Part shown: piece by piece, positions 42,048 to 51,184 of the stretch
Layout: the number at the start of each line of letters is the position of its first letter
How positions within the stretch are numbered: position 1 is the first letter of the stretch
Assembly: GCF_963666745.1 (NCBI RefSeq)
Contig: NZ_OY762961.1
Coordinates: forward strand, 546,001 to 610,000
Direction of reading: 5' to 3'
From: an uncultured Desulfuromonas sp.
GTDB taxonomy: Bacteria > Desulfobacterota > Desulfuromonadia > Desulfuromonadales > Desulfuromonadaceae
DNA length: 64,000 bases
The notes under the pieces: model-generated
Seen by the model: the letters and a program-made list of their open reading frames with translations, nothing else
Told to the model about the DNA's origin: nothing
The model's database searches: none
Made by a program: the position numbers and the translations under genes

Positions 42048-43022
42048 TTACTCCCGTGGGTCCGGTAAAAAAGAATGATCAACCAGGTGCTCCATCGCCA
42101 CGGTGGGTGGGAGGATATTCGCCTGTTGCATGGTTGTAATCAGTCTATTGAGAGATTGTTGGGTTTGTGTTTCCTGAGAAGACAGATAGGTGTAATTACA
42201 TTCGAGACAGGGGAAGCGTATTTTCCGCAGCACATCCTCAGTCTGTTTGACTGAAAATCCGAGCAGGGCCGCGATCCGGTGGAGGGTGTCCGGGTCTTCC
42301 TGGGTAAATTTGTTCAAAATGGCAAAGTGGCAGGCCAGTATATGTTTTAACGCTGGACGAAATTTTTCCAGCCGATCAGTGCGGATTGCCAGGACATCAC
42401 GAACCGTATCCGGTATTTGTCGAGAATCGAACAAGATATTGCAACTTTTAGCCATTGATTCAGGCAGGGGGAGGTAGGTGATCAGCGCGTCAATATCAGG
42501 CTGTTGCCAGAGTTGTTCGTGGTTGGCAACAATCCCGTAGCGCAGATCGACATCGGCTGTGGTTAATCCCGCTTTTTCAAGAATGGCACTGAGCAGGATC
42601 TGACTGAGTACCGACGACTCCATGCCGATTGTTTTATGCTTCAGATCTTGAAGGGTGTGAATCTCCGGTCGTGTCAACAGAAGGTCTGCCCCCGAGGAGA
42701 TGTCAAAAATCAAAATGACGGTGAGGGGAATGCCTTCTTGACGCAGTTGAAACACTTCATCAAATGTCAGCGCTGCTCCATCGACCAGATCCTTTCTTAC
42801 CAATGCCGCTGAATCCGATAGCGAAGCGCTATGTATCAGGCTGACGAGGTTCTGATTTATAAGGTGTTCCTGCTCGCAGAGTGTCAAAGATTCATAGCCT
42901 ATCCAGTGGTGGATGGCAATTTTTATGGTGTCATTAGACGTTCTGCAAAGAGACGCAACCAGGAGAATGAGCAGCAACAGCAGAGAAAGAATCCAGAAGG
43001 ATGACTTCATTGTCATTTTCAT
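42048..43022 (-). CDS. NMT1/SsuA-like periplasmic solute-binding protein
   Basis: 324 residues. An N-terminal hydrophobic segment (FWILSLLLLLILLVASLC) is a signal anchor or lipobox-like (ASLC). The body has the NMT1/THI5-like binding-protein pattern (KIAIHHWIGYESLTLCEQ, ALVRKDLVDGAALTFDEVFQLRQEGIPLTVILIFDISSGADLLL, IHTLQDLKHKTIGME). No ABC permease or ATPase is nearby. Its partner is the adjacent GGDEF gene, so it likely senses rather than imports. ATG 43022 follows GGGG. Confidence 0.82.
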   Translation of the reverse strand: MKMTMKSSFWILSLLLLLILLVASLCRTSNDTIKIAIHHWIGYESLTLCEQEHLINQNLVSLIHSASLSDSAALVRKDLVDGAALTFDEVFQLRQEGIPLTVILIFDISSGADLLLTRPEIHTLQDLKHKTIGMESSVLSQILLSAILEKAGLTTADVDLRYGIVANHEQLWQQPDIDALITYLPLPESMAKSCNILFDSRQIPDTVRDVLAIRTDRLEKFRPALKHILACHFAILNKFTQEDPDTLHRIAALLGFSVKQTEDVLRKIRFPCLECNYTYLSSQETQTQQSLNRLITTMQQANILPPTVAMEHLVDHSFLPDPRE

Positions 43023-43367
43023 GGAAGCCCCATTAAATAGAAATAGAAAGTACATTCTAGTATAAACTAATGAGGTCGCATGTCATCTATTAATGTTTGT
43101 TTTTTTGCCAATTTTGGCTCTTTTTCGTTGTTTTTGAATCTTTATTGAGTTGCTCTTGTTTGATTGTCCTTTTTTAAGGGGTATGTCTGGAGCAAAATTG
43201 GCACTCTTTGCCCGTGGACGGATCTTCGGAAGCTGTGACCAGCTGCTGATAACGTAAGGATAGTTTTCAATGTGACTTTATGGATGACGATCCGGCGCAA
43301 TTCCAGTAGGTTAAGCGGTGACATCAAAGAGGATTATCATTTCAGCACCTGTTAAAGGATCATTGAT
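43023..43367. other. Intergenic region upstream of psd
   Basis: 345 bp between divergent genes. T-rich around 43090-43140. No gene, riboswitch or clear promoter could be supported. A short minus-strand frame (43142-43327) has no ribosome site and no recognisable family. Confidence 0.35.
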
Positions 43368-44252
43368 TTGGATACGATTGAATATTATGACCGGAAAACC
43401 GGTCAGCTTTGCCGTGAAACGGTGATGGGGGATGCCGCTATCAAATGGGCGTATCAAACGATGAGTGGACAGTGGTGTTCACAGTTATTGTTCGGCCGGT
43501 CGTGGCTTAGTACGGCACTGGGGTGGTATTTTGATTCGCCACTTTCCAAAAGAAAAATTTCTTCAGCGATTGCCGATCTGAAGATTAATGAAAGCGAATT
43601 TGCGATTCCCCGCGAGCAATTCTCCAGCTTTAATGCTTTTTTTACCCGTAAACTCAAGGAAGGAGCCCGTCCTTTCTCTGCTGACCCATTGTCGTTTTTG
43701 TCTCCAGCGGATGGGCGATTGCTGGTTTACGAAAACATTGAGGGTGACAGCCTTATCACAGTGAAAGGGGTTGAGGATCGGCTGGAATCGTTATTTGGCC
43801 GTCCCATGCCTGAGTTTGTTGGCGGGAAGGTGGCTGTTGTCAGATTGTGTCCCGCGGACTACCACCGTTACCATTTTCCCTGTGCTGCCACTGTTGTGGA
43901 TGAGGTGAAGATCGTTGGGCAATACCATTCTGTCAATCCCATGGCGCTGAAGGCGAAACCGCGTGTTTTCTGTATCAACAAGCGTTCTTACACGTTGTTA
44001 GACAGTGAACATTTCGGTCGTATGGCTTTTATGGAGGTGGGCGCTTTTGGTGTCGCTGGAATTCATCAAACCTACACAGGGAACAGTGTGTCCCGTATGC
44101 AGGAAAAGGGCTACTTCGATTTTGGCGGTTCAACAGTGGTTCTGGTCTTTCAAAAAGATGCGATCCTGTTTGATGAGGACTTGCGTCACAACAGCGGTAA
44201 GGGGATCGAAACGCTGGTTAAAGTAGGAGAAACCATCGGCCGAAAACCTTAA
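43368..44252 (+). CDS. psd: Phosphatidylserine decarboxylase
   Basis: 294 residues. Psd makes phosphatidylethanolamine from phosphatidylserine at the membrane. SPADGRLL (the D), RLCPADYHRYHFP, and the self-cleavage site FDFGGSTVVLVF are present. The Ser of GGST becomes the pyruvoyl group (GGST in place of the more usual LGST). The only well-placed start is TTG 43368, with AAGGA upstream; the next in-frame ATG would remove 19 conserved residues. No pssA is adjacent. Confidence 0.93.
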   Translation: MDTIEYYDRKTGQLCRETVMGDAAIKWAYQTMSGQWCSQLLFGRSWLSTALGWYFDSPLSKRKISSAIADLKINESEFAIPREQFSSFNAFFTRKLKEGARPFSADPLSFLSPADGRLLVYENIEGDSLITVKGVEDRLESLFGRPMPEFVGGKVAVVRLCPADYHRYHFPCAATVVDEVKIVGQYHSVNPMALKAKPRVFCINKRSYTLLDSEHFGRMAFMEVGAFGVAGIHQTYTGNSVSRMQEKGYFDFGGSTVVLVFQKDAILFDEDLRHNSGKGIETLVKVGETIGRKP

Positions 44253-44350
44253 AAGACGGCTTTCAGCAAAAGATCCAGAGAGCAAGGGCGCTCTTTCGTC
44301 GTGATGCGCGCCCCTGTTTTTTCAACGGCCACGCCGCTGATCAATTATCC

Positions 44351-44536
44351 TCAGCTAAACCCGGAGCCGGGCAGGCAGTTTCCACTGGATTGTGATGTGG
44401 TGGGGCTGGAAAAGACAGAAAGTATTCGTTCTGCAACCCCTGAACAGGCTGGACAGATCATCTCTTTTTCACTGGAGCGAGCCAGTTTTTCCGTGATCTT
44501 TCCACATTTTTGACAACGATTTTCATAAATCGGCAT
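44351..44536 (-). CDS. FmdB-family zinc-ribbon protein
   Basis: 61 residues: MPIYENRCQKCGKITEKL...MICPACSGVAERILSVFSSP, a two-CxxC zinc ribbon of the FmdB/regulatory-protein type, followed by a Ser/Gly-rich tail. Its function in most bacteria is unknown. The frame stays open 47 codons further upstream, but GGGAGAGAAACG marks ATG 44536 and the family starts with MP-I/L-Y-E. Confidence 0.88.
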   Translation of the reverse strand: MPIYENRCQKCGKITEKLARSSEKEMICPACSGVAERILSVFSSPTTSQSSGNCLPGSGFS

Positions 44537-44785
44537 CGTTTCTCTCCCTTTTTCTATCTTTTTTTCAAAATAAGCAGCTGTTTCGATACTTGCAAGTTTT
44601 TTGATCGGATATATCAATGCTACGCGGCAAAAATCCGTTCTTACGATTCTTTCTGTTATAGTTGTGGAAAATCTCATGGGGATACTTTATTTTAAGAACT
44701 CTTTTGGTGATGTGGAACGGCTATGGTCAACGGGTGAGCATAGCAAGGTTCCTTTCGCAAACCGTAACCAGCAAGGAGAACCTGG

Positions 44786-45139
44786 ATGAGTGACGTAGAG
44801 GTACAGATCAAAAAGCCCAGTGAAGGGATTGCACGGATTATTTACATCCTGTATCTGGTTGGAATCGTCATCGGTATTACTGGCATTATTGGTGTCATCA
44901 TGGCGTATGTCTATCGTGGCGATGCTCCGGACTGGTTGAGATGCCATTACGATTTTCAGATCCGTACATTTTGGATCGGTGCCTTGTATATTTTCATCGG
45001 TGGTGTGCTCTCGATCGTACTGGTGGGTTATCTGCTGCTGTTATTCTGGCTTGTATGGCTGGTTGTACGTTGTGTCAAAGGGATGAAGTCTCTGGAAGAG
45101 AAAACCGCACCACCCAATCCAATGGGATGGTTGTTTTAG
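44786..45139 (+). CDS. DUF4870-like small membrane protein
   Basis: 117 residues with three hydrophobic helices (IARIIYILYLVGIVIGITGIIGVIMAYVYRG, FWIGALYIFIGGVLSIVLVGYLLLLFWLVWLVVRCVKGM) and the HYDFQIRTFWI stretch typical of COG3671/DUF4870 proteins. Function unknown. Ribosome site AAGGAG. A strong terminator follows 26 nt after the stop. Confidence 0.82.
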   Translation: MSDVEVQIKKPSEGIARIIYILYLVGIVIGITGIIGVIMAYVYRGDAPDWLRCHYDFQIRTFWIGALYIFIGGVLSIVLVGYLLLLFWLVWLVVRCVKGMKSLEEKTAPPNPMGWLF

Positions 45140-45165
45140 TGATTATTTGATTGATAAGAAGCTTG

Positions 45166-45202
45166 ATCGGGAGACCTATTTTGATAGGGCTCCCGATTTT
45201 TT
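45166..45202 (+). terminator. Intrinsic terminator
   Basis: Extended stem ATCGGGAG-ACCTA / TAGGG-CTCCCGAT with one internal mismatch and six T residues, between two membrane protein genes. Its T tract ends 14 nt before the next ATG. Confidence 0.9.
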
Positions 45203-45216
45203 GCGGGAGCGTGTTC

Positions 45217-45750
45217 ATGTCTTTATCTGAGCGGGAAACACGGCATCGTCGTTCGATGCTTCTCCAGTGGATTCTCTGGAGTGCGATGACATCAAGTGTT
45301 GCCATTTATCTGGTGATTGCCTCTCTGGTGAGAGCGCAGGGTGTCGCGGTGGCGATATCAGAGGAGACAGTGACGATATTGCGCCTTGCAGGCTGGATCA
45401 TTGCTCCTGTCATGCTGGCTGCATCGTGCCGTTTGAGATTTGCCATGATTGCTCGTTATCGCCAAGATGGCCTGCAACGTAATGCTGGGGCAACACAGGC
45501 GGACAGCCAGCCCCTCTATGTATCTCGTGTTCAGACGGCCTTGATCTTCTCCCTGGCCCTTGCAGAAGTTCCTGTCATCTATGGCTTCATTTTGTTTCTG
45601 CTCGGTGAAAGTTTCTCACTTTTGGCTCTCTATGCCGGGGTGTCACTCGTTGCCAATCTGTTCAACCGACCTAAGCGGTCAGAGCTTGAAATGCTGGCAG
45701 ATGCTGAACTCAACAGTGGATCGATCTATACAACGAAGTCATCCTTTTAA
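45217..45750 (+). CDS. Four-helix membrane protein, unknown family
   Basis: 177 residues. ATG 45217 follows GCGGGAGCGTGTTC. Four hydrophobic segments (LLQWILWSAMTSSVAIYLVIASLV; ILRLAGWIIAPVMLAASC; ALIFSLALAEVPVIYGFILFLLG; FSLLALYAGVSLVANLF) and a soluble acidic C-terminus. The arrangement faintly recalls c-subunit-like hairpins but no motif supports that. The terminator at 45166 lies directly upstream, so it must have its own promoter or depend on read-through. Confidence 0.7.
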   Translation: MSLSERETRHRRSMLLQWILWSAMTSSVAIYLVIASLVRAQGVAVAISEETVTILRLAGWIIAPVMLAASCRLRFAMIARYRQDGLQRNAGATQADSQPLYVSRVQTALIFSLALAEVPVIYGFILFLLGESFSLLALYAGVSLVANLFNRPKRSELEMLADAELNSGSIYTTKSSF

Positions 45751-45775
45751 ACCGTGAAGGAGGCTGGCCTTCCTG

Positions 45776-45952
45776 TTAAATAATCGCCCGAACATGGTCG
45801 ATAAAATGGAAGAGGTTTTCTTTGCGCAAACCCTTGGTGATCAGTCCTTTCAGAACCCGTCTCAGGTCAGCTACGATATGTTCAAGATCAAGAGACTGTT
45901 TCTTCAGCAGGGATAATTCAGCTGCATCTCTTTCCAATAAGGACATCTTCAT
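45776..45952 (-). CDS. Small helical protein, doubtful
   Basis: A 58-codon frame (MKMSLLERDAAELSLLKKQS...) predicted fully helical and charged. GGGA lies 5-11 nt before two in-frame ATGs. No family recognised. It lies in the opposite direction between a membrane-protein gene and a + strand terminator, so it could equally be non-coding. Confidence 0.35.
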   Translation of the reverse strand: MKMSLLERDAAELSLLKKQSLDLEHIVADLRRVLKGLITKGLRKENLFHFIDHVRAII

Positions 45953-45977
45953 TCCCAGAACAAATCTTGAATGGCTT

Positions 45978-46010
45978 AAGAGGCGCTTTACTGTGTAAAG
46001 CGCCTCTTTT
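45978..46010 (+). terminator. Intrinsic terminator
   Basis: Perfect 14-bp stem AAGAGGCGCTTTAC / GTAAAGCGCCTCTT with a 3-nt loop and TTTT on the + strand side. It probably ends the transcript of the 45217-45750 gene about 230 nt downstream of its stop. Confidence 0.85.
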
Positions 46011-46254
46011 ATTTGTGCGCTCAAGGACCTCTTCGCGATGGTGAAAATATCAATTCAGAACGAAAGTATATTCTATCTCCAATGATATGTTAATAAATAA
46101 CATACTGATTTACTGTCTTTTTATTTTTTTGATGCAGTGTTGATAGTCATTATTTTTGTGTGTAGCCTTATTTATATAACAATGTTTTTTGTTTTTCGAA
46201 GGCACCTTGCTGGTTGCCCTGATTTGTTGTGGGAATGATGATTGGGAGGGGGCG

Positions 46255-47619
46255 ATGGACGATGGTGAAAAATTATCCCTGGAAAATATTTTACGTAATT
46301 GTGTCATTGGATTTACCGTCAGCTTTATTGCGTTAAGCTTAGGCGCTGCCTTGGGGATTCTTTCCGGTCGGGGCGCTTTTTCCGGCATGTTTTCAGCGGG
46401 CATTATTGCTCTGGTCACTGCGTTGTTCGGCGGCACCAGAGTCCAGTGTTCCGGTCCGACAGCACCAATGAGTGCGGTCAGTGCTCTGGTTGTCGCTTTT
46501 GCCTATGAACGTATGGCGTTATCCGAGCAGGCCGACCAGTTTATCAATCTGGTTTTTTTGCTCAGTGGCCTGTTATTGGTCATGATGGCGGTGCTGCGTT
46601 TGGGGCGATTTATTCGCCTGGTGCCCAATGTGGTTATTTCAGGTTTTATGAGTGGCATTGCTTTGCTCATCTGGCAGGACCAGGTTTATCTGGTGTTTGG
46701 CTGGGGAGACAAACTGGCATTGAAAGGTGGAGTGGTTGCCAATCTGTTTGTGGTCATGGCGACCTTGATTCTGATATTTGTTCTGGCGCCACTGATGCGT
46801 CGTCTGGTTGGCCGACGGGCCAGGTTTTTGCCGTCAACATTGCTGGCTATTGTTCTGGTATCTGTTGGATGTGCTTTGCTGTGCCCGGATGTCGAGCGGG
46901 TTCAGCTGGGCGGTTCTCTGAACGGTGTGGCATTTCTTGATTATGTTCGCCAGCAATGGCCACAGGACTGGTCGCTGACGACTGTGAAGGCTGCATTGCC
47001 TTTTTCGATTCAACTGACGGTTCTGTGTTATCTCGACACCTTGTTAACCTCATTGGTGGTTGACAAAATGAGCGGCGAAGTGACGCGGCAAAATCAGGAG
47101 TTAATGGCGCAGGGGATCGCCTCCGGCGCGTGCGCTCTGGTGGGTGGTATTCCCGGGGCACAGGCGACGATTCGCTCGGTTTTGATGCTCAAGGAGGAGG
47201 CGAATTTGCGTTTGGCTGGCATTATGACCGGCGCATTTGTCCTGATTGAAATGATGCTGTTTCAGGAGTGGATCAATTATATTCCCAAAGCGGTTTTTGT
47301 CGGTGTGTTGATCAAGGTGGGCTATGATGTCTTCGATTTTATGCCGTTACGCTTATATCTCAAGCAATTGGTGACGAAGCGCTGGTATCAGTGGAAGGAT
47401 TTTTTTTCACGGCGTGATGAACGGGAAATTTACGTGACCAATCGAGAGGGCTTGATGATCAGCGGCACCGCTGTGGTGACTCTGGTGATGGATTTGAACC
47501 TTGCCGTGGGGGGATTTACCCTGGTGTTCTATTTGCATAATTTTGTGTTTAACCGCCGTAATCCCATGCGCGACCTGGTGCCCGAAAAAGAAACCGAGGT
47601 TTTTTATACCGAGCAGTAA
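46255..47619 (+). CDS. SulP-family anion transporter lacking a STAS domain
   Basis: 454 residues. The SulP core is clear: GGTRVQCSGPTAPMSAVSAL (substrate region), VVISGFMSGIALLIWQDQ, LDTLLTSLVVDKMSGEVTRQNQELMAQGIASGACALVGGIPGAQATIRSV. Members carry sulfate, bicarbonate or dicarboxylates. The usual C-terminal cytosolic STAS domain is absent; the protein ends about 90 residues after the last core motif. GGGAGGGGG selects ATG 46255. Confidence 0.9.
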   Translation: MDDGEKLSLENILRNCVIGFTVSFIALSLGAALGILSGRGAFSGMFSAGIIALVTALFGGTRVQCSGPTAPMSAVSALVVAFAYERMALSEQADQFINLVFLLSGLLLVMMAVLRLGRFIRLVPNVVISGFMSGIALLIWQDQVYLVFGWGDKLALKGGVVANLFVVMATLILIFVLAPLMRRLVGRRARFLPSTLLAIVLVSVGCALLCPDVERVQLGGSLNGVAFLDYVRQQWPQDWSLTTVKAALPFSIQLTVLCYLDTLLTSLVVDKMSGEVTRQNQELMAQGIASGACALVGGIPGAQATIRSVLMLKEEANLRLAGIMTGAFVLIEMMLFQEWINYIPKAVFVGVLIKVGYDVFDFMPLRLYLKQLVTKRWYQWKDFFSRRDEREIYVTNREGLMISGTAVVTLVMDLNLAVGGFTLVFYLHNFVFNRRNPMRDLVPEKETEVFYTEQ

Positions 47620-47626
47620 TGGCGTG

Positions 47627-49342
47627 TTAAAGGGCTTCTTCCTGCGGATCGTCGCAGCAGATGTAGTCACAGCCGGCACCGCTGTAGCCATTGCCGCCGC
47701 TGTTTTTAGCCTGATACATGGCTTTGTCGGCATGTGAGATCAGGGCATCCATGTCTTTGCCATCTCTGGGGAAGATGCTGATTCCGACACTGACCCCCAG
47801 TTGATGACAGAGAGAACCGATCAGAATCGGTTTGAGTACGGTTTTGACCACTTTCTCAGCCAACGGGGCCGCGGCCTCCATGTCCGCCAGCCCATTGAGG
47901 ATGATGATGAATTCATCGCCACCGACACGGGCGACCGTGTCATCCCCACGCAAGTTTTGCTGCAATCGTCGACTGACTTCCTGTAGCGCCTGGTCGCCGA
48001 ACTCATGGCCAAGATTGTCGTTGATCGGTTTAAATTTATCCAGATCAAGATAGAGCAGGCCAAAAATCCGCCCGTGACGTTTGGCATCCAAGAGCGCATG
48101 TTGTAAACGATCAAAAAACAGGTTGCGATTGGGCAGACCGGTTAACGGGTCATGATGAGCCATCTGTTTAAGTTGCGCTTCGGCCTGTTTTAGCTCGGTC
48201 ACGTCGTCAAACAGGCAAATCAGGGCGGTGAGCATCCCTTTTTCGTCGTACATCGGAGTTCCTGAGAAGTGGAGAGGGATTTCTTTGCCGGATTTGGCCT
48301 TGGCACACACTTCAGCATTCCGAACGGTCTCACCTCGGAACAGTTTTTTGATGCGCTGTGAGCTATTTTGGTTATCTTCACCGCAGTTGATCAGCATCGG
48401 TAAGGGCTTGCCGATAATCTCCTGTTCGACGAATCCGAAAAGCTCAAGAGCCTGAGGATTGACTTTATCAATGGTCATGTCCGGGCGTAACACGACCAGC
48501 GCTCCAGACATATTGTTGATGATGTTGTCGACATAGTTTTTGGAAACGGTTGTTCTGCCCAGTTTTTCGGTCATGCTCCAGAACGCTGCAGAAAGCTGAG
48601 CAATCTCGTCGCTATTGTTGTCGATGTGCGGTTTCTTCAGGTTCAGACCATGTTCATAGCGTTCGACATTGTCCTGAATGTGTTTCAGTGGTGCGACCAG
48701 TAATGCCGTCGATACACGGTCAACGGTCAGAGCAACAACGAGAAGCACCACCAGGAACAGGATCGCAAGCAGAATAATACTGTTCAGTGCACGGCTTTTA
48801 TGCTGTTCCACTTCAATAAGCATGGACTGATTGAGGTTTTCAGCTAAGTCGTGGAGCTCTTTTTGAAAATTTCTTTGGGCTCTGCCAAACTCCTGAATTT
48901 CCTTTTGCCCACTCGTCGAAAATGTATTGTCGGCGATCTTTTGATGAAGCTTTTGAGCCATGGCGATGAGTTGAACATAGTCTTTCTTGATCTGTATCAG
49001 TTTCGCAGAGCTGACGGGGCTGTTTGGATGGGTTTCAGTGACTTGGCGTAAATTTTCAAGTTGTCTGAGAATGTCACTGTTCATCTCTGCGGCTTGTTCA
49101 GAAAGTTCACTCTCCGCAAGTAGGAATGCATCTTCGTATTCTTCTGTTTGCTGCTCAAATCGTTTGAGAATGTCATTGCCCAGGGCTGTGAGGGGAATGT
49201 GCGTTGATTGCAGGTGGGTGAGACGATTGTATTGGTACATATTGACGTAGAATCCAACCAATGTCGCAGCGAAATATCCCATCAGGACAATGGAAACACA
49301 CAGCCAGACTTTTGCCCGGATACTACGGAACCATAAGCTCAT
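47627..49342 (-). CDS. 4HB sensor-HAMP-PAS-GGDEF diguanylate cyclase
   Basis: 571 residues. TM1 is at about 12-32. A helical periplasmic four-helix-bundle sensor (about 35-185) is followed by TM2 (SIILLAILFLVVLLVVALTV), HAMP, a PAS domain (GALVVLRPDMTIDKVNPQALELFGF...GKPLPMLI) and GGDEF with RVGGDEF and an RGDD I-site five residues upstream. Last gene of a tightly packed operon: its ATG overlaps the preceding stop by 4 nt (ATGA). It is therefore probably controlled by the PstS-like protein encoded just before it. Confidence 0.92.
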   Translation of the reverse strand: MSLWFRSIRAKVWLCVSIVLMGYFAATLVGFYVNMYQYNRLTHLQSTHIPLTALGNDILKRFEQQTEEYEDAFLLAESELSEQAAEMNSDILRQLENLRQVTETHPNSPVSSAKLIQIKKDYVQLIAMAQKLHQKIADNTFSTSGQKEIQEFGRAQRNFQKELHDLAENLNQSMLIEVEQHKSRALNSIILLAILFLVVLLVVALTVDRVSTALLVAPLKHIQDNVERYEHGLNLKKPHIDNNSDEIAQLSAAFWSMTEKLGRTTVSKNYVDNIINNMSGALVVLRPDMTIDKVNPQALELFGFVEQEIIGKPLPMLINCGEDNQNSSQRIKKLFRGETVRNAEVCAKAKSGKEIPLHFSGTPMYDEKGMLTALICLFDDVTELKQAEAQLKQMAHHDPLTGLPNRNLFFDRLQHALLDAKRHGRIFGLLYLDLDKFKPINDNLGHEFGDQALQEVSRRLQQNLRGDDTVARVGGDEFIIILNGLADMEAAAPLAEKVVKTVLKPILIGSLCHQLGVSVGISIFPRDGKDMDALISHADKAMYQAKNSGGNGYSGAGCDYICCDDPQEEAL

Positions 49343-49767
49343 TGTGAAATCATCAGCTCCTTGATACGAGGATCGGTGACTGGAGAAAGAATAAAACCAA
49401 TGGCACCGGAATGTTCTGTCAGGTAGTCAATGACCTGTTCGTCACTGTCTCGTTGTACTGGCAGCATACTGTGACCTGAGTAGAGTTGTTTGCGCCAGTA
49501 CATCGTGTATTGGCGTGGTGTTTTACGGACAATGGACCGGCAGAATTGGTCCATAGCGAGTTCGTTCGTGTTGATGACCAGAGAAATTTGTTCGCCATCT
49601 CTCCATGAGCGGGTTTTGCCCAGAAAAATACGCTTCAAGTCAGAAAGGCTGAATTCCTCTTGAGATGTAGCCGTCGAAGCGACTACTCTCAACGCGACCT
49701 CGTTCGCGGGTGCATGTGTTGGCAACCCGAGTAAAAAGATAAGAATGGCCAGGAACACATTTCTCAT
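49339..49767 (-). CDS. Short PstS-like periplasmic binding protein
   Basis: 142 residues with a signal peptide (MRNVFLAILIFLLGLPTHAPA). The body FSLSDLKRIFLGKTRSWRDGEQISLVIN...FCRSIVRKTPRQYTMYWRKQLYSG...GAIGFI matches the C-lobe of phosphate-binding-like proteins seen as stand-alone periplasmic modules. It is too short for a full two-lobe binding protein. Overlaps the porin stop by 1 nt (TGATG) and the GGDEF gene start by 4 nt. Confidence 0.82.
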   Translation of the reverse strand: MRNVFLAILIFLLGLPTHAPANEVALRVVASTATSQEEFSLSDLKRIFLGKTRSWRDGEQISLVINTNELAMDQFCRSIVRKTPRQYTMYWRKQLYSGHSMLPVQRDSDEQVIDYLTEHSGAIGFILSPVTDPRIKELMISQ

Positions 49768-50984
49768 CAGAATACCACCGAAAGCCTGGCTGCAAAATAC
49801 GTCCAGTACCGTTTGGGATCATCATTGATCACCGTAAGCTGCATGGCAGCGCCATCAATATAATGGTATTCAACTTTCAGATTGCACCATTCGTTAATGT
49901 CGTAGCGAACGCCTGCACCCAAGTCTTTACGCCAGCCGGAATACGGTTCTGACTGGGGGTGATCATCGCTATGTTTATCGTGCTTCATCCTGTAAAACTC
50001 ATCGTAAAGCACGGAAAATGTCCAGTTCTGAATAGGAGAATAGCAGGCCATGAGGTACCAAGATTGCGATGGACCATCCAGGGATGTGCTGCCAAACATG
50101 GTCGTTGTCCTGTCTGTCTCGCTGTACTCGCTGGCAAGTAGCCAGTGCTCAGTAGTGTATTCAGCTGAGAGGACAAAGCGTTTGTGAATGAGCGTGTTGC
50201 CAACCGCCTGAGATGAGCCATTCAGAAAAATACTGGCTTTACTGTGCAGCAATGTTCCACTGAGGCGAATTCCACAGGGCATATTGTAGATCAGGGCACC
50301 ACCATAGAGGTCATCACTTTCTCGCTCTAGGGATTCGTATGTTGCAGGTATAAGAGGGTTTTTCTTGTCCGCTGGCAGGGTATTGTTACGATCTATTGCC
50401 GCAATGGCTGAGGTCTTATTGTTTTCCTCCAGTTGACTTTCATCGGGGAAGTCTGTTTCGCCTGTAAAGAGGTGATAGTCCAGATCGCCAAATTGACCAC
50501 ATGAGATGTTGCCGTAAACTCCTACACCCATATAGGCGAGATTACTGTCGCGGCGACTCTCATCGTAGATGCTTTGGGGAAGGAAGACCATTGGCAGAAG
50601 AAAAGGAGAGTCACGTTCTTCATTATAGAGGCCAAGTGGCATTTTTACTTTTCCGGCCCGAATGCCCAGAAAATCGCAGAGCCGGTAATCAATAACACCC
50701 CAATCAAGGACGACACTGTTTTCGTTGTAATCGCCTAGATTGCGATAATATCCCTGTGCGCCGAGACGCAATGACTGTATAGGCTGCCAGTTGAGATTCA
50801 GGCCGATATCGCTCATTTTGATAGAGCCGGAGCGGCTATGCGCCAGAAAGTTGTTGTTGTGGCTGTCGATATAGCCCTGAGATGCGAAACCGTGGAATTG
50901 GAGGTCGTCCGCAAGATTTACAGCCTTGGCCGTGTTTGTCAGTAAGAACAGTAGCCCAATGGTGGCCAAAAAAGAACGATACAT
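49767..50984 (-). CDS. Outer-membrane beta-barrel (porin-like) protein
   Basis: 405 residues. A signal peptide (LATIGLLFLLTNTAKA) is followed by alternating beta strands and a C-terminal aromatic (YFAARLSVVF), the signal for BAM insertion. Patterns such as GIRAGKVKMPLGLYNE and LGAGVRYDINEWCNLKVEYHYIDG recall phosphate-selective or short porins. First gene of the porin / PstS-like / GGDEF operon, so it may feed ligand to the sensor pair. Confidence 0.82.
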   Translation of the reverse strand: MYRSFLATIGLLFLLTNTAKAVNLADDLQFHGFASQGYIDSHNNNFLAHSRSGSIKMSDIGLNLNWQPIQSLRLGAQGYYRNLGDYNENSVVLDWGVIDYRLCDFLGIRAGKVKMPLGLYNEERDSPFLLPMVFLPQSIYDESRRDSNLAYMGVGVYGNISCGQFGDLDYHLFTGETDFPDESQLEENNKTSAIAAIDRNNTLPADKKNPLIPATYESLERESDDLYGGALIYNMPCGIRLSGTLLHSKASIFLNGSSQAVGNTLIHKRFVLSAEYTTEHWLLASEYSETDRTTTMFGSTSLDGPSQSWYLMACYSPIQNWTFSVLYDEFYRMKHDKHSDDHPQSEPYSGWRKDLGAGVRYDINEWCNLKVEYHYIDGAAMQLTVINDDPKRYWTYFAARLSVVF

Positions 50985-51184
50985 AAGAAGAGCCTGGTGA
51001 AAGCAAACCGTTATTAAACAACTATCGGGAATCTTAATGTAGAATGAGCTTTCATTTTGCTTTTTCTATTTATTAATGTCAATCTGAAAAAAAGAACGTG
51101 CGTCCATAACCCGCTGTTAATTATGGCGAAAATTTGAAAAGATAAGACTTTGTGGGGGTGGGTTTAAACGAGTATCTGATCCTC

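Noticed and set aside
43190-43210. TTGGCACTCTTTGCCC as a sigma-54 site upstream of psd
   Set aside because: The spacing between the GG and GC elements is 8 nt, outside the allowed range.
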